Below are positions 13,533-21,287 of a stretch of DNA of 30,633 nucleotides, in pieces. Under the pieces are notes generated by a model. It had not been told where the DNA came from. It searched no databases and saw nothing but the letters and a program-made list of their open reading frames with translations. The DNA is taken from NCBI GenBank assembly GCA_937926265.1, contig CALAZS010000165.1:1-30633 (forward strand), in the 5' to 3' direction. The translations under genes and the position numbers were made by a program. Source of the stretch: an uncultured Gammaproteobacteria bacterium. Its GTDB lineage: Bacteria; Pseudomonadota; Gammaproteobacteria; Chromatiales; Chromatiaceae. The number at the start of each line of letters is the position of its first letter. Within the stretch, counting starts at the first letter, position 1.

Positions 13533-13964
13533 TTATCCGTATACTTCATCCGCACGTTGGCAAAATGCATCAACCATTTCATTGGCAATCGCTGAAAACA
13601 CTTTACCGAACGCTGCGTTAATTAACTTACCGGAAAACTCAAAATCCAGTTTTAACGATACCTTGCAGGCTTCATCTGAAAGCGAAGTGAAATGCCATAC
13701 GCCTTCAAGTGATTTGAATGGACCTTCTTTCAAACTCAGCGTCATTGACTTACCCGGGTTGATTTTATTACAGGTACTGAACTTTTGAGTAATGCCAATT
13801 CTGGATACTTCAATTTCAGCACAAATCTCATCCTCTGATACTGACAGCACACGGCTGGCACTGCACCACGGCAAAAAGTTTTCATAATCATCGACGTTAG
13901 CCACTAACTGGTACATTTGCATGGCTGTGTGATGCACCAACGCAGATTTTTCTACTGAAGCCAA
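13533..13964 (-). CDS. ratA: RatA/YfjG, START-like (coenzyme Q10-binding type) protein
   Basis: A 143-residue member of the polyketide cyclase/START superfamily. The pattern AMQMYQLVANVDDYENFLPWCSASRVL is diagnostic of the group that includes yeast Coq10 and E. coli RatA. E. coli RatA has been reported to block association of ribosomal subunits, and the mitochondrial relatives bind ubiquinone; which role applies here cannot be told from sequence. The start is TTG (13962-13964): the preceding codon is an in-frame TAA, and AGGAGG lies eight bases upstream, so the choice is firm. The gene lies 15 bases after the transporter gene and four bases before rnfH, which suggests one transcript. Confidence 0.94.
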   Translation of the reverse strand: MASVEKSALVHHTAMQMYQLVANVDDYENFLPWCSASRVLSVSEDEICAEIEVSRIGITQKFSTCNKINPGKSMTLSLKEGPFKSLEGVWHFTSLSDEACKVSLKLDFEFSGKLINAAFGKVFSAIANEMVDAFCQRADEVYG

Positions 13965-13979
13965 TTACACAACCTCCTG

Positions 13980-15353
13980 TTACATCAAGCCTAACGTGTG
14001 GAGAAAAAACAGAACTACGCCTGCAGGCGATACAAACCTGACAAGAAAGCGCCATAATTTATACTGCCACTCTGACTTAAGCTTAAGTTCATCTGCCGTA
14101 TCTTTTTCTTTCATAACCCAGCCGGCAAACAGCGCGATTGCCAGGCCACCCAGCGGCAACATGAAATTGGTTGTCGCAATATCGAGTATGTCGAAAATAC
14201 CGTCTGTTTTCCTGGCACCTGCAAATTCAAACTCGAAGCCCCAGCCACCAAATGACATCACCGTTAACATACCAATTGCCCAGGCCAGGCCCACGATTGT
14301 CATCGCCGATTTTTTCCTGGACATGCCACGGTTTTCGACCAGGAAGGCCACAGCCGGTTCAACGATGGAAATTGCCGAAGTCCAGGCGGCAAAACTTAAC
14401 AGCACAAAAAACAGGGTACCGAAAATCAGGCCTCCCGGCATTTGTCCAAACGCGATTGGCAAACTGATGAATACCAGGCCGGGACCGGCACCCGGCTCAA
14501 GTCCATTGGCAAAAACAATTGGGAAAATAGCCATGCCGGCAACCAGCGCCACCAGTGTATCCATGAATGCAATAGTGATGGTTGCAGACGCGATCGAGGT
14601 TTTGCCCGGCATGTAGGATCCATAGACCATGATCGCTCCCATACCCAGGCTTAAGGTAAAGAACGCATGACCAAGTGCTGACAGCACCCCTTCCCTGGAA
14701 AGCTTGCTAAAGTCCGGGTTAAACAGAAAATTCAGACCCTGGTCAAAATAGCCGGTATTGATCGCATACCCTAAAAGCAACACCAGTAAAACAAACAGTG
14801 TAGGCATCAAGACCTTCACAGCCTTTTCAAGCCCGGAGCGCACGCCCTTGGCTATGATAATGGCTGTCATAACGGAAAATACGGTATGCCAGAACGTAGT
14901 TATACCCGGGTTGGAAATATGCCCGACAAAAGCATTGGCTGAAGTCTCGCCGGTAAAACCAGTAAAACTGCCTGATACCGCTTCAAGAACATAAGCCAGT
15001 GCCCAGCCTGCTATCACGCTGTAAAAAGACATGATCAGAAAGCCTGAAATGACACCTATCCAGCCAAGCCAGGCCCAGCGCTGGGTGACACCTGCATCAG
15101 ATGCAAGCATAGACATGGTGTTAATCGGACTTTGTCGCCCCCTTCTACCCATCAGGATTTCCGCCATCATGATAGGTATGCCGATCATCGCTATGCACAT
15201 CAGGTAAACCAGAACAAAAGCACCACCACCGTTCTCGCCTGCCATGTATGGAAATTTCCAGACATTACCAAGACCAACTGCAGATCCGGTTGCAGCCAGG
15301 ATAAAAATCAAACGGGATGACCACTGGCCATGAATCGACTTTCTTTCACTCAT
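13980..15353 (-). CDS. Sodium-dependent transporter, neurotransmitter:sodium symporter (SNF) family
   Basis: A 457-residue inner-membrane protein with about 11-12 transmembrane helices. The start region WSSRLIFILAATGSAVGLGNVWKFPY is the signature of SNF transporters: it holds the unwound part of TM1 that binds sodium and the substrate, as in LeuT. Further family motifs are ENGGGAFVLVY near 40, GMGAIMVYGSYMP near 240 and the SFAAWTSAISIVEP segment near 320. Substrates are usually amino acids taken up with sodium; the exact one cannot be predicted. It has an ATG start and precedes ratA and rnfH on the same strand. The 131 bases to the divergent smpB gene must hold promoters for both, but I see no strong match. 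Confidence 0.93.
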   Translation of the reverse strand: MSERKSIHGQWSSRLIFILAATGSAVGLGNVWKFPYMAGENGGGAFVLVYLMCIAMIGIPIMMAEILMGRRGRQSPINTMSMLASDAGVTQRWAWLGWIGVISGFLIMSFYSVIAGWALAYVLEAVSGSFTGFTGETSANAFVGHISNPGITTFWHTVFSVMTAIIIAKGVRSGLEKAVKVLMPTLFVLLVLLLGYAINTGYFDQGLNFLFNPDFSKLSREGVLSALGHAFFTLSLGMGAIMVYGSYMPGKTSIASATITIAFMDTLVALVAGMAIFPIVFANGLEPGAGPGLVFISLPIAFGQMPGGLIFGTLFFVLLSFAAWTSAISIVEPAVAFLVENRGMSRKKSAMTIVGLAWAIGMLTVMSFGGWGFEFEFAGARKTDGIFDILDIATTNFMLPLGGLAIALFAGWVMKEKDTADELKLKSEWQYKLWRFLVRFVSPAGVVLFFLHTLGLM

Positions 15354-15484
15354 AAATAGCTCGACAGTTTTTATTTTTCAATCGATCGTTATTGTCGATG
15401 ATTATGGCATGAGGAACAAGGTAACAAGTTAAAAGATAACAGGCAGCACTGGCACAGAAGCCTGAGGCAACATACAATTGCGCG

Positions 15485-15967
15485 ATGGCTAAAAAACCCA
15501 AGAAAAAACAAAAAAACACCGGCTCTACCATCGCCCTTAACAAAGTAGCCAGGCATGATTATTTCATCGAAGACAAATATGAAGCCGGTCTTGCACTTGA
15601 GGGCTGGGAAGTTAAAAGCCTGCGTGATAACCGTGTGCAGTTGAAGGAATCCTATGTAGTTATCCAAAAAAGTGAAGCTTTCCTGTTTGGTGCGCATATC
15701 ACTCCCCTGGCTTCCGCTTCCACCCATGTAAAAACCGACCCGACACGTACCCGTAAACTGCTGTTACACCGCGAAGAACTGAGCAAACTGATCGGTTTAA
15801 TTGAACGCAAGGGCTATACGCTGGTTCCCATTGCCCTTTACTGGAAACGCGGAAAAGCCAAGCTTGAAATTGGCCTGGCCAAGGGTAAGAAACAGCATGA
15901 CAAACGTGCTGCTGAAAAAGACCGTGACTGGAAACGTGAAAAAGAAAGAATTTTCAAGACCGGATAA
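15485..15967 (+). CDS. smpB: SsrA-binding protein SmpB
   Basis: A 160-residue basic protein that binds the tRNA-like domain of tmRNA and places it in stalled ribosomes. Family features are ARHDYFIEDKYEAGLALEGWEVKSLR near 22-47, the VQLKESYVVI segment, the RTRKLLLHREEL stretch near 84, and the Lys/Arg-rich tail KGKKQHDKRAAEKDRDWKREK, which enters the mRNA channel. The ATG is preceded by no obvious ribosome-binding site. Its RNA partner ssrA lies about 1.1 kb downstream on the same strand, with the polyphosphate kinase gene between them. Confidence 0.98.
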   Translation: MAKKPKKKQKNTGSTIALNKVARHDYFIEDKYEAGLALEGWEVKSLRDNRVQLKESYVVIQKSEAFLFGAHITPLASASTHVKTDPTRTRKLLLHREELSKLIGLIERKGYTLVPIALYWKRGKAKLEIGLAKGKKQHDKRAAEKDRDWKREKERIFKTG

Positions 15968-16067
15968 CACCCTGATAACAAATAAACTGACGCAAGTCAT
16001 AAAAAAATCATAATTTTTAAGTCACAATAGTATCTTTAAATTTAAAGTCTGCAGCACGGAGAGATTC

Positions 16068-16976
16068 ATGACTGAAGAAAACACCCCTGACAACATTAAT
16101 ATTAATAACCAGGCACAAGAAGAATTAAGCATAGAACAGTTAAAAGCAGAAAATGCTGCACTAAAAGAAAAACTGGGAAAAACCAACAAGGCATATAAAC
16201 GCCGCCGCCAGGAACAGTCTTTAAAACCTTACCAGGCAGAATTGCTGGCACTGCAAAAATACCTTGAAGAAAACAAACGCCGAATGGTCATCCTGTTCGA
16301 AGGTCGTGATGCCTCCGGTAAAGGCGGTACCATTCGCCGGGTTACCCGTTATATGAATGAAAAACACTACCGTGTGGTTGCCCTGGGCAAACCGACTGAA
16401 GAACAGAAAACCCAGTGGTTCTTCCAGAAATATGTTGCACAGTTACCCCGTGGCGGTGAAATCGTTCTGTTTGACCGAAGCTGGTACAACCGTGCCGTGG
16501 TTGAACCGGTATTTGGATTCTGCAGCGACGATGAATACAAAAACTTCATGCGTGGTGTTACCGGCTTTGAAAAAGACCTGGCTCGCCAGGGAACCATACT
16601 GGTAAAACTCTATTTCAGTGTCACCAAGGACGAACAGGCACGCCGGTTTGAGCGCAGGAAAACCGATCCATTACGCCAGTGGAAATTGTCTGAAATTGAT
16701 GTACAGGCCCAGGAGCGCTGGGATGATTTCACCAACCAGAAATACGAGATGCTGAAAAAAACCCATACCAGCCATGCACCATGGACTGTCATTCGTTCTG
16801 ATGACAAACACCTGGCGCGTTTAAATGCCATGAAAACCATCCTGAATACAGTGCCGTATGAGAGACACGATCCCAGCCTGGATTTTGTTCCAGACCATGA
16901 CATTGTGATATCAGGTGCCCGTGAAGTAGAACTGATGGAAGCTGAACGTCTCAGAAACGGTAAATTTGCCGGGTAA
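16068..16976 (+). CDS. ppk2: Polyphosphate kinase 2, class I
   Basis: A 302-residue cytoplasmic P-loop kinase that transfers phosphate between polyphosphate and nucleoside diphosphates. Class I enzymes mostly make GTP or ATP from polyphosphate. Walker A GRDASGKGG is at residues 79-87, Walker B DRSWYNRA at 136-143, and the lid region with RRFERRKTDPLRQWKLSEID at about 202-221. Single-domain length and the AYKRRRQEQ...LLALQKYL N-terminal helix fit class I. The first 35 residues are acidic and poorly conserved. A GGAG ribosome-binding site precedes the ATG. It is placed between smpB and ssrA; a regulatory link between polyphosphate and ribosome rescue is only a guess. Confidence 0.95.
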   Translation: MTEENTPDNININNQAQEELSIEQLKAENAALKEKLGKTNKAYKRRRQEQSLKPYQAELLALQKYLEENKRRMVILFEGRDASGKGGTIRRVTRYMNEKHYRVVALGKPTEEQKTQWFFQKYVAQLPRGGEIVLFDRSWYNRAVVEPVFGFCSDDEYKNFMRGVTGFEKDLARQGTILVKLYFSVTKDEQARRFERRKTDPLRQWKLSEIDVQAQERWDDFTNQKYEMLKKTHTSHAPWTVIRSDDKHLARLNAMKTILNTVPYERHDPSLDFVPDHDIVISGAREVELMEAERLRNGKFAG

Positions 16977-17003
16977 TCCGGTCTCTCATGCTAGTAACTT
17001 TGC

Positions 17004-17032
17004 TTGTATATGAACCTAAGCACCACTAAAAT
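17004..17032 (+). promoter_or_regulatory. Sigma70-type promoter of ssrA
   Basis: TTGTAT (17004-17009), a 17-bp spacer and TAAAAT (17027-17032) give an expected start of transcription near 17039. This would leave about ten 5' bases to be removed by RNase P to reach the mature end at 17050. Confidence 0.65.
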
Positions 17033-17049
17033 GTCTTAGTTAATACTTA

Positions 17050-17437
17050 GGGGGTGACACGGCATTCGACGTGGGCTACAAAACCCGAGGTGCATGTCGA
17101 GGAACAGATTACCTCGTAAATCCAGCTGTAAACTTATAGTTGCCAACGAAGACAACTACGCACTCGCTGCTTAATACCCAGTAGGGTGCCGTCTGAGCGG
17201 AGCCGTGCTTATGCGTCCGTGGACCCCCGGAGCAATTCGAGGATCATTCAGGCGTCGATTCTCATAAGATCGCGTTAATGCTTGTTCAGGGTTGATTCGC
17301 TAAATCCTTACTGAAATCGCTGGTTGTATGCCCTGTCTGTCGGGTAGCCATCAGTTAAATTTAATAGATTGACTAAACATGTAGTGCCAAAGGCAGAGGG
17401 CTTGCGGACGCGGGTTCAACTCCCGCCACCTCCACCA
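17050..17437 (+). ncRNA. ssrA: tmRNA (transfer-messenger RNA)
   Basis: A 388-nt one-piece tmRNA. The 5' end GGGGGTG (17050-17056) pairs with CACCTCC near the 3' end to form the acceptor stem, with the usual G-U pair at the third position; the encoded CCA is at 17435-17437. The T arm GCGGGTTCAACTCCCGC is intact. The resume codon GCC is at 17142, and the tag reads ANEDNYALAA followed by TAA (17172-17174), so the protease-recognised end YALAA is the same as in E. coli, whose tag is ANDENYALAA. The rest fits the pseudoknot-rich region. With SmpB it rescues ribosomes stalled on broken mRNAs and marks the products for proteolysis. Confidence 0.98.
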
Positions 17438-17445
17438 AACATTAA

Positions 17446-17475
17446 CCCCGCTCTATACAAGAGCAGGATTTTTAA
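17446..17475 (+). terminator. Probable ssrA terminator
   Basis: GCTCT (17450-17454) and AGAGC (17460-17464) form a short hairpin extended by C-G pairs across one mismatch. A T-rich run follows from 17469. It is nine to thirty-eight bases after the mature tmRNA end, the expected place. The stem is short, so efficiency may be modest. Confidence 0.6.
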
Positions 17476-17704
17476 TTTTTAAAAACAATAATTAAATATA
17501 TATTTCAATAACTTAAGCATTATATTTAAAGTTATTTATTTAAAAATTCAAGAGTTCTATGTGGAACCAAAACATAGAATTTCATAAAAACTCAATATTT
17601 AGGGAATTTACCTATATACCCAAGGCATCATCCCTATAGTTTTACCGCTTTACATCTTCTATCTTAATAACTGTAGGAACTCCCGTCCTAGTAGCTTAAA
17701 CTTT

Positions 17705-17738
17705 AGCCCAACCCGTCAAACGGTTGGGCTTTTTCTTT
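17705..17738 (+). terminator. Strong orphan rho-independent terminator
   Basis: AGCCCAACC (17705-17713) pairs with GGTTGGGCT (17722-17730) and is followed by TTTTTCTTTT. The T-run is on the plus-strand side. No protein gene ends upstream within 700 bases; ssrA with its own terminator is the nearest gene, so this may end a small RNA that starts after 17480. Confidence 0.8.
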
Positions 17739-17967
17739 TCTAAAAAAACACTTAAAAAATCTATTTTTCAATAGCTTATCTTAGTTACTTAATGTTATTT
17801 ATAATTAAAATACAATTTTGAGTAAACTAAAATAATCAGAAATATATTACTGAATATTTTTTAAAATTTTTTCTGGTAATTTTTCAAACCGCTACTACTA
17901 TTATTAATAGCTCCTTCATACATGTGGAGCCTGAACCCTCAAGAATAAATCCAATATTGGAGAGGTA

Positions 17968-17999
17968 AAACCCCAGCTAATGAGTTGGGGTTTTGTCTT
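17968..17999 (+). terminator. Second strong orphan rho-independent terminator
   Basis: AAAACCCCA pairs with TGGGGTTTT around a loop of about ten bases and is followed by GTCTTTT. As with the terminator at 17705, no coding sequence precedes it. A weak promoter-like TTGAGT (17818-17823) lies about 150 bases upstream. It would insulate the gene at 18170 from upstream transcription. Confidence 0.75.
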
Positions 18000-18169
18000 T
18001 TCTGGGTTTTGCTTTTTCTGGATATCGATCCTCCCGCCTTTTCTTTAAAAATTCAACAATCCAACTTGCATTAACGAGATTTATTGTATATACATACTTT
18101 ATACTTTGCATTTTCTTTATCGATATCTGGAGCTTCGGCTTAAATGGTGAACAGGCCAAAAGGATTAAC

Positions 18170-19099
18170 ATGAAGACTGACTCATTAACCGAACCGCCTA
18201 GTGGTGGTAGTTTTACGGTTTACTGGTTAACTCTCCTCATTATCTCGTTAACCATTTCGTCGCATGCGCTCGCCGAAACCAATGACATTCTGCAACTGAG
18301 CCAGCAAATCACCCTCTCTGAAAAACCAACAAAATCCAATTCCAACACCCTGCTCGTCAGTGGCTGCGATGATTATCCTTATCACGATAACCGCAACCAA
18401 GTTCATTTTGGTAACCAGCGTCTTTTAAAAGATCTTAAATCGGGACTTGCACAGGGTTTAATGTGCTTGAGCGGTAATGATCCTGCTGTTGGGAAACTTC
18501 ATCCCTACCACCATCAGCAGGCGTTTAGACTGATGGATCTACTTGAAAGTGACAAGACAAAATCTTTACAGTGTGTTCAGGATGAGCTTTTCGCCTACGC
18601 AATAGCCTCTTCACCGCAGCAAATAATTTCCAGCAAAAAAATTCAGTCAGTCTTCAAAAACAGCCCGGAATTAACAATTCTTATCGACACATTCCGGGTT
18701 GGCGGCATGCTAAGCAAAAAATTACCGGAGTCAGCCTATGAAACGTTTTTCAAAATGGATGACGAACAAATACAACAACACCTCACAGGTAAGCCGTTAA
18801 GACTGAATGGCGTTAAACGCTATGAAAATCTGCCGGGTTTGTTATTCCATGAAATGGTGCACTGGCTTGGTCACCTGCATACCAATACCGAACCTGATAT
18901 CACATTCTTATACGATACCTGCTGTTTCGGGGGCAGTGACTTCGTTGATGACAAGAACGTTAATCAGAACCTGCAAACCAGGGCCTGTAACATTTTAAAA
19001 GATGATGAACTGTGGACAGCCAATAACTACAAAAAAGCCCGGCTTTGGAAACACAAGGAATATAACGAGCTAAAACGCGAAATTATTCGTCATTACTGA
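18170..19099 (+). CDS. Secreted or periplasmic putative zinc metalloprotease with a metzincin-type motif
   Basis: I do not recognise the family of this 309-residue protein. The start chosen is the ATG at 18170, which has AGGA upstream and gives a signal peptide (hydrophobic core about 15-31, cleavage after ALA at residue 35); the frame is open upstream to 17993. The C-terminal half has HEMVHWLGHLH at residues 227-237, an exact HExxHxxGxxH zinc-binding pattern of metzincins. The Asp/Cys-rich DTCCFGGSDF follows about 15 residues later. Six Cys in the mature part suggest disulfides outside the cytoplasm. No clear Met-turn methionine is seen downstream, so membership in metzincins is by motif only. 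It follows an AT-rich non-coding stretch and overlaps the convergent gene at 19083 by 17 bases. Confidence 0.72.
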   Translation: MKTDSLTEPPSGGSFTVYWLTLLIISLTISSHALAETNDILQLSQQITLSEKPTKSNSNTLLVSGCDDYPYHDNRNQVHFGNQRLLKDLKSGLAQGLMCLSGNDPAVGKLHPYHHQQAFRLMDLLESDKTKSLQCVQDELFAYAIASSPQQIISSKKIQSVFKNSPELTILIDTFRVGGMLSKKLPESAYETFFKMDDEQIQQHLTGKPLRLNGVKRYENLPGLLFHEMVHWLGHLHTNTEPDITFLYDTCCFGGSDFVDDKNVNQNLQTRACNILKDDELWTANNYKKARLWKHKEYNELKREIIRHY

Positions 19100-20012
19100 T
19101 TGAACGTCTGCCCTGCAAGCCACCGGTATGCAGAAACAGCGGACGGCTGTCTGAAAATTCATTTTTCTGAATGGCCTCAATCATGCGACGCATCACCTTA
19201 GCCGTGTAAACAGGATCAAGCGGTACGCCGGTTTGTTTTTCCAGTTCAAGAAGCCGTTTAACATCAGCCTGTTTAAATCGACCGAACCCCTGGTACCAGC
19301 CATTCTCAACCCAGGTAATTCGCGCTGACTGCTGCTGATTCAGATAACCGGATAAACGCTGTTTAACAGTCAGATAGTTTTTCATAACCGGCACTGCCCT
19401 GATCTGAATACTTGGATTTAATGACCTGGCAATTCCAGCCAGCGTACCGCCACTGCCAACGGCTATCCACAAAGCATCAAACGCATAATTATCCGCCAAC
19501 TGATTTATTTCGAAGCCGATCTGTTCACAGGCCTCGACGGCTTTTGTCTCCGTTCCACCTTCCGGCACCCATATCATGGGCTGCTGGATGGGCTGCTGGA
19601 TGGACTTCTGGAATTGCCTGAGATATTTTTCGGCAAAACCGGCTTGATATCGATTGGAGTATTCCTGCCTGGAAACGGCAATAAGTTCCATGCCCATTTC
19701 GCAGCAGTCTTTCATCGTATATGTCAGGTTGTCCTGTTCAAGCCCCCTGACCAATCCGGCTGTTTTAATGCCATAACGTTTTCCGGCCGCTGCCAGCGCA
19801 TGTAAATGGTTTGAATAGGCACCTCCACAGGACAACAACCCTCTGCCCGTTCTCAATGCATCCTGCAGCCAGGGTTGCAGTTTATAAAATTTGTTACCTG
19901 AAATTTCACTATCATTTTCATCCAGACGCAGCACACTGACATTCAACGAGAATGCAGCAAACCGCTCTAACTTGTACGGGATATCGTTATTTTTTATTGA
20001 ATTAGCTGTCAT
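19083..20012 (-). CDS. PLP-dependent D-cysteine desulfhydrase / ACC deaminase-like enzyme
   Basis: A 309-residue fold type II PLP enzyme. The Schiff-base Lys lies in SGNKFYKL (K41), followed by the substrate-binding SCGGAYSNHLHALAAAG near 61-77 and the phosphate-binding GSGGTLAGIARS near 191-202. These are the hallmarks of the ACC deaminase/D-cysteine desulfhydrase family; bacterial members mostly break D-cysteine to pyruvate, H2S and ammonia. True ACC deaminase needs specific residues that I cannot verify here, so I leave the substrate open. An in-frame 12-nt duplication (about 19577-19600) gives the repeated Gln-Gln-Pro near residue 141. The ATG at 20012 is clear. It converges on the secreted protein gene with a 17-base overlap and diverges from the chemoreceptor gene. 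Confidence 0.87.
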   Translation of the reverse strand: MTANSIKNNDIPYKLERFAAFSLNVSVLRLDENDSEISGNKFYKLQPWLQDALRTGRGLLSCGGAYSNHLHALAAAGKRYGIKTAGLVRGLEQDNLTYTMKDCCEMGMELIAVSRQEYSNRYQAGFAEKYLRQFQKSIQQPIQQPMIWVPEGGTETKAVEACEQIGFEINQLADNYAFDALWIAVGSGGTLAGIARSLNPSIQIRAVPVMKNYLTVKQRLSGYLNQQQSARITWVENGWYQGFGRFKQADVKRLLELEKQTGVPLDPVYTAKVMRRMIEAIQKNEFSDSRPLFLHTGGLQGRRSISNDE

Positions 20013-20089
20013 TTTTCAGCATTTTCTTATATGTTTATTGCTCAGGAACCAGGCACATAATAACAATTCAAATCATTCGGAATTACGCA

Positions 20090-21250
20090 ATGTTTTTCAA
20101 CAAGAAGAAGACCCAGGAACTGGAAGCCCGGATCAAACAACTCGAAGAGGAAAATCTGAACCTCACGGAAAGCTTCGATGAACTTACATCGGAATGCAAT
20201 ATGATCAGGTCCATGCTGGGCTCTGCTTATCAGCAGGTCGCACATAAAACCTCTGAAACATTACATTTTGCCAATGTATATGAATCTCTGGATCTTATTC
20301 GTAACCAGACCCTGTCTTCATCAGAGTCATTAGCTTCAGAACAATCCCGATTGCGGGAAACATCCAGCCTGTTCCAGCAAAGTTCCATGGTACTTAACCA
20401 GATTACCACCGGCATCACGGAACTTACCCAGACAACTCATAGCAGTATCGATTCTGTAGTCGCCCTGGAAGATGCTACCCAGCGTATCAACCAGTTCACG
20501 GACATGATCACTGAAATTTCCAACCAGACCAATCTTTTGGCACTTAACGCTGCCATTGAAGCTGCCCGTGCCGGTGAGCAGGGTCGCGGCTTTGCGGTGG
20601 TAGCCGATGAAGTCAGAACCCTGGCATCAAAAACCGCCGAAGCTACCAATGAAATCAAGGAATTTGTCAGCACCATCACAACAAATTCGGCTGCAACCCG
20701 GACCAACTTCGACAAAATCACCGGCTCAATGGAAATGATGGAATCTTCGGTTGGTACAGTCAGTGGCGTGATCGATGAAGTGGTGTCACTGGCCAATAAC
20801 ATGGCCAGTGTGATTGACCTGTCAACGTCGAATTCTTTTATCGAAACAGTCAAACTTGACCATGTGCTCTACAAAATGTCGATTTATCGCACCGTATTCG
20901 GTATTGAACGTAAATCACCGGAAGAATTTGCTGATCACCGTGCCTGTCGCCTGGGACAGTGGTACTTTGAGGGTGAGGGTCTTAAGCTGTCTCATGTAGA
21001 GGAATATAAAATTCTCAACCGTCCACATGAACTGGTTCATCAGGCCGGCAGGAATGCAATTCTTGCCTACTGTCAGAATGACCATGATGCCTGTATTTCT
21101 GCTTTATCCGATATGGAAAATGCCAGCACTGATGTACTTGCCATTCTTGATCGCATGATCCCCGAGTATCAGAAAATCATGGATCAAAACAGCCTGCATG
21201 TGACTGACAACATCAATAATGACTCTGACGACAATATTGATTTGTTCTAG
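20090..21250 (+). CDS. Soluble methyl-accepting chemotaxis protein with C-terminal zinc-binding CZB domain
   Basis: A 386-residue cytoplasmic chemoreceptor-like protein. No transmembrane segment is present. The N-terminus (about 7-40) is a charged coiled coil. The signalling hairpin tip is typical: EISNQTNLLALNAAIEAARAGEQ followed by GRGFAVVADEVRTLA (about residues 141-180). The C-terminal CZB domain carries the zinc-ligand set H258, C286 (in RACRLGQWYFEGEG), H313 and H317 (HELVH). CZB domains bind zinc tightly, and the Cys can respond to oxidants such as hypochlorous acid, as in Helicobacter TlpD. So it probably senses zinc or redox conditions inside the cell. No other chemotaxis genes are nearby. 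Confidence 0.92.
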   Translation: MFFNKKKTQELEARIKQLEEENLNLTESFDELTSECNMIRSMLGSAYQQVAHKTSETLHFANVYESLDLIRNQTLSSSESLASEQSRLRETSSLFQQSSMVLNQITTGITELTQTTHSSIDSVVALEDATQRINQFTDMITEISNQTNLLALNAAIEAARAGEQGRGFAVVADEVRTLASKTAEATNEIKEFVSTITTNSAATRTNFDKITGSMEMMESSVGTVSGVIDEVVSLANNMASVIDLSTSNSFIETVKLDHVLYKMSIYRTVFGIERKSPEEFADHRACRLGQWYFEGEGLKLSHVEEYKILNRPHELVHQAGRNAILAYCQNDHDACISALSDMENASTDVLAILDRMIPEYQKIMDQNSLHVTDNINNDSDDNIDLF

Positions 21251-21287
21251 CAAAAATTAAAAGCCGCCAATTTCCGCTTTTGTGTTT

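Larger units (their letters stand above)
17476..18169. other. AT-rich stretch without a convincing protein gene
   Basis: This stretch of about 690 bases directly follows ssrA and is visibly richer in A and T than the flanks. I found no credible coding sequence; a minus-strand frame of 64 codons (17977-18171) starts inside the next gene's leader and looks spurious. It does contain a TTCTATG/CATAGAA hairpin (17555-17579) with GGA in its loop, a GCTCC/GGAGC hairpin (about 17910-17930), the palindrome TCCAATATTGGA (17950-17961) and two strong plus-strand terminators. I saw no integrase or tRNA remnant, though the 3' end of ssrA is a common integration site. Confidence 0.6.

Noticed and set aside
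13529..13588. Longer N-terminus for rnfH starting at 13588
   Set aside because: It would overlap ratA and adds residues not found in the family; the ATG at 13528 gives the expected EVAYALKEKQ start.
17417..17500. Prophage or island attachment site at the 3' end of ssrA
   Set aside because: The 3' end of tmRNA genes is a common integration site and the following DNA is AT-rich, but I found no second copy of the tmRNA end and no integrase gene in the window.
17993..18169. N-terminal extension of the secreted protein starting at 17993
   Set aside because: The extension starts inside a terminator's T-run and would place a second hydrophobic segment before a normal signal peptide; the ATG at 18170 has a ribosome-binding site.
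17977..18171. Minus-strand 64-codon frame overlapping the start of the secreted protein gene
   Set aside because: It covers the terminator at 17968-17999 and the leader of the plus-strand gene, has no ribosome-binding site and no recognisable features.
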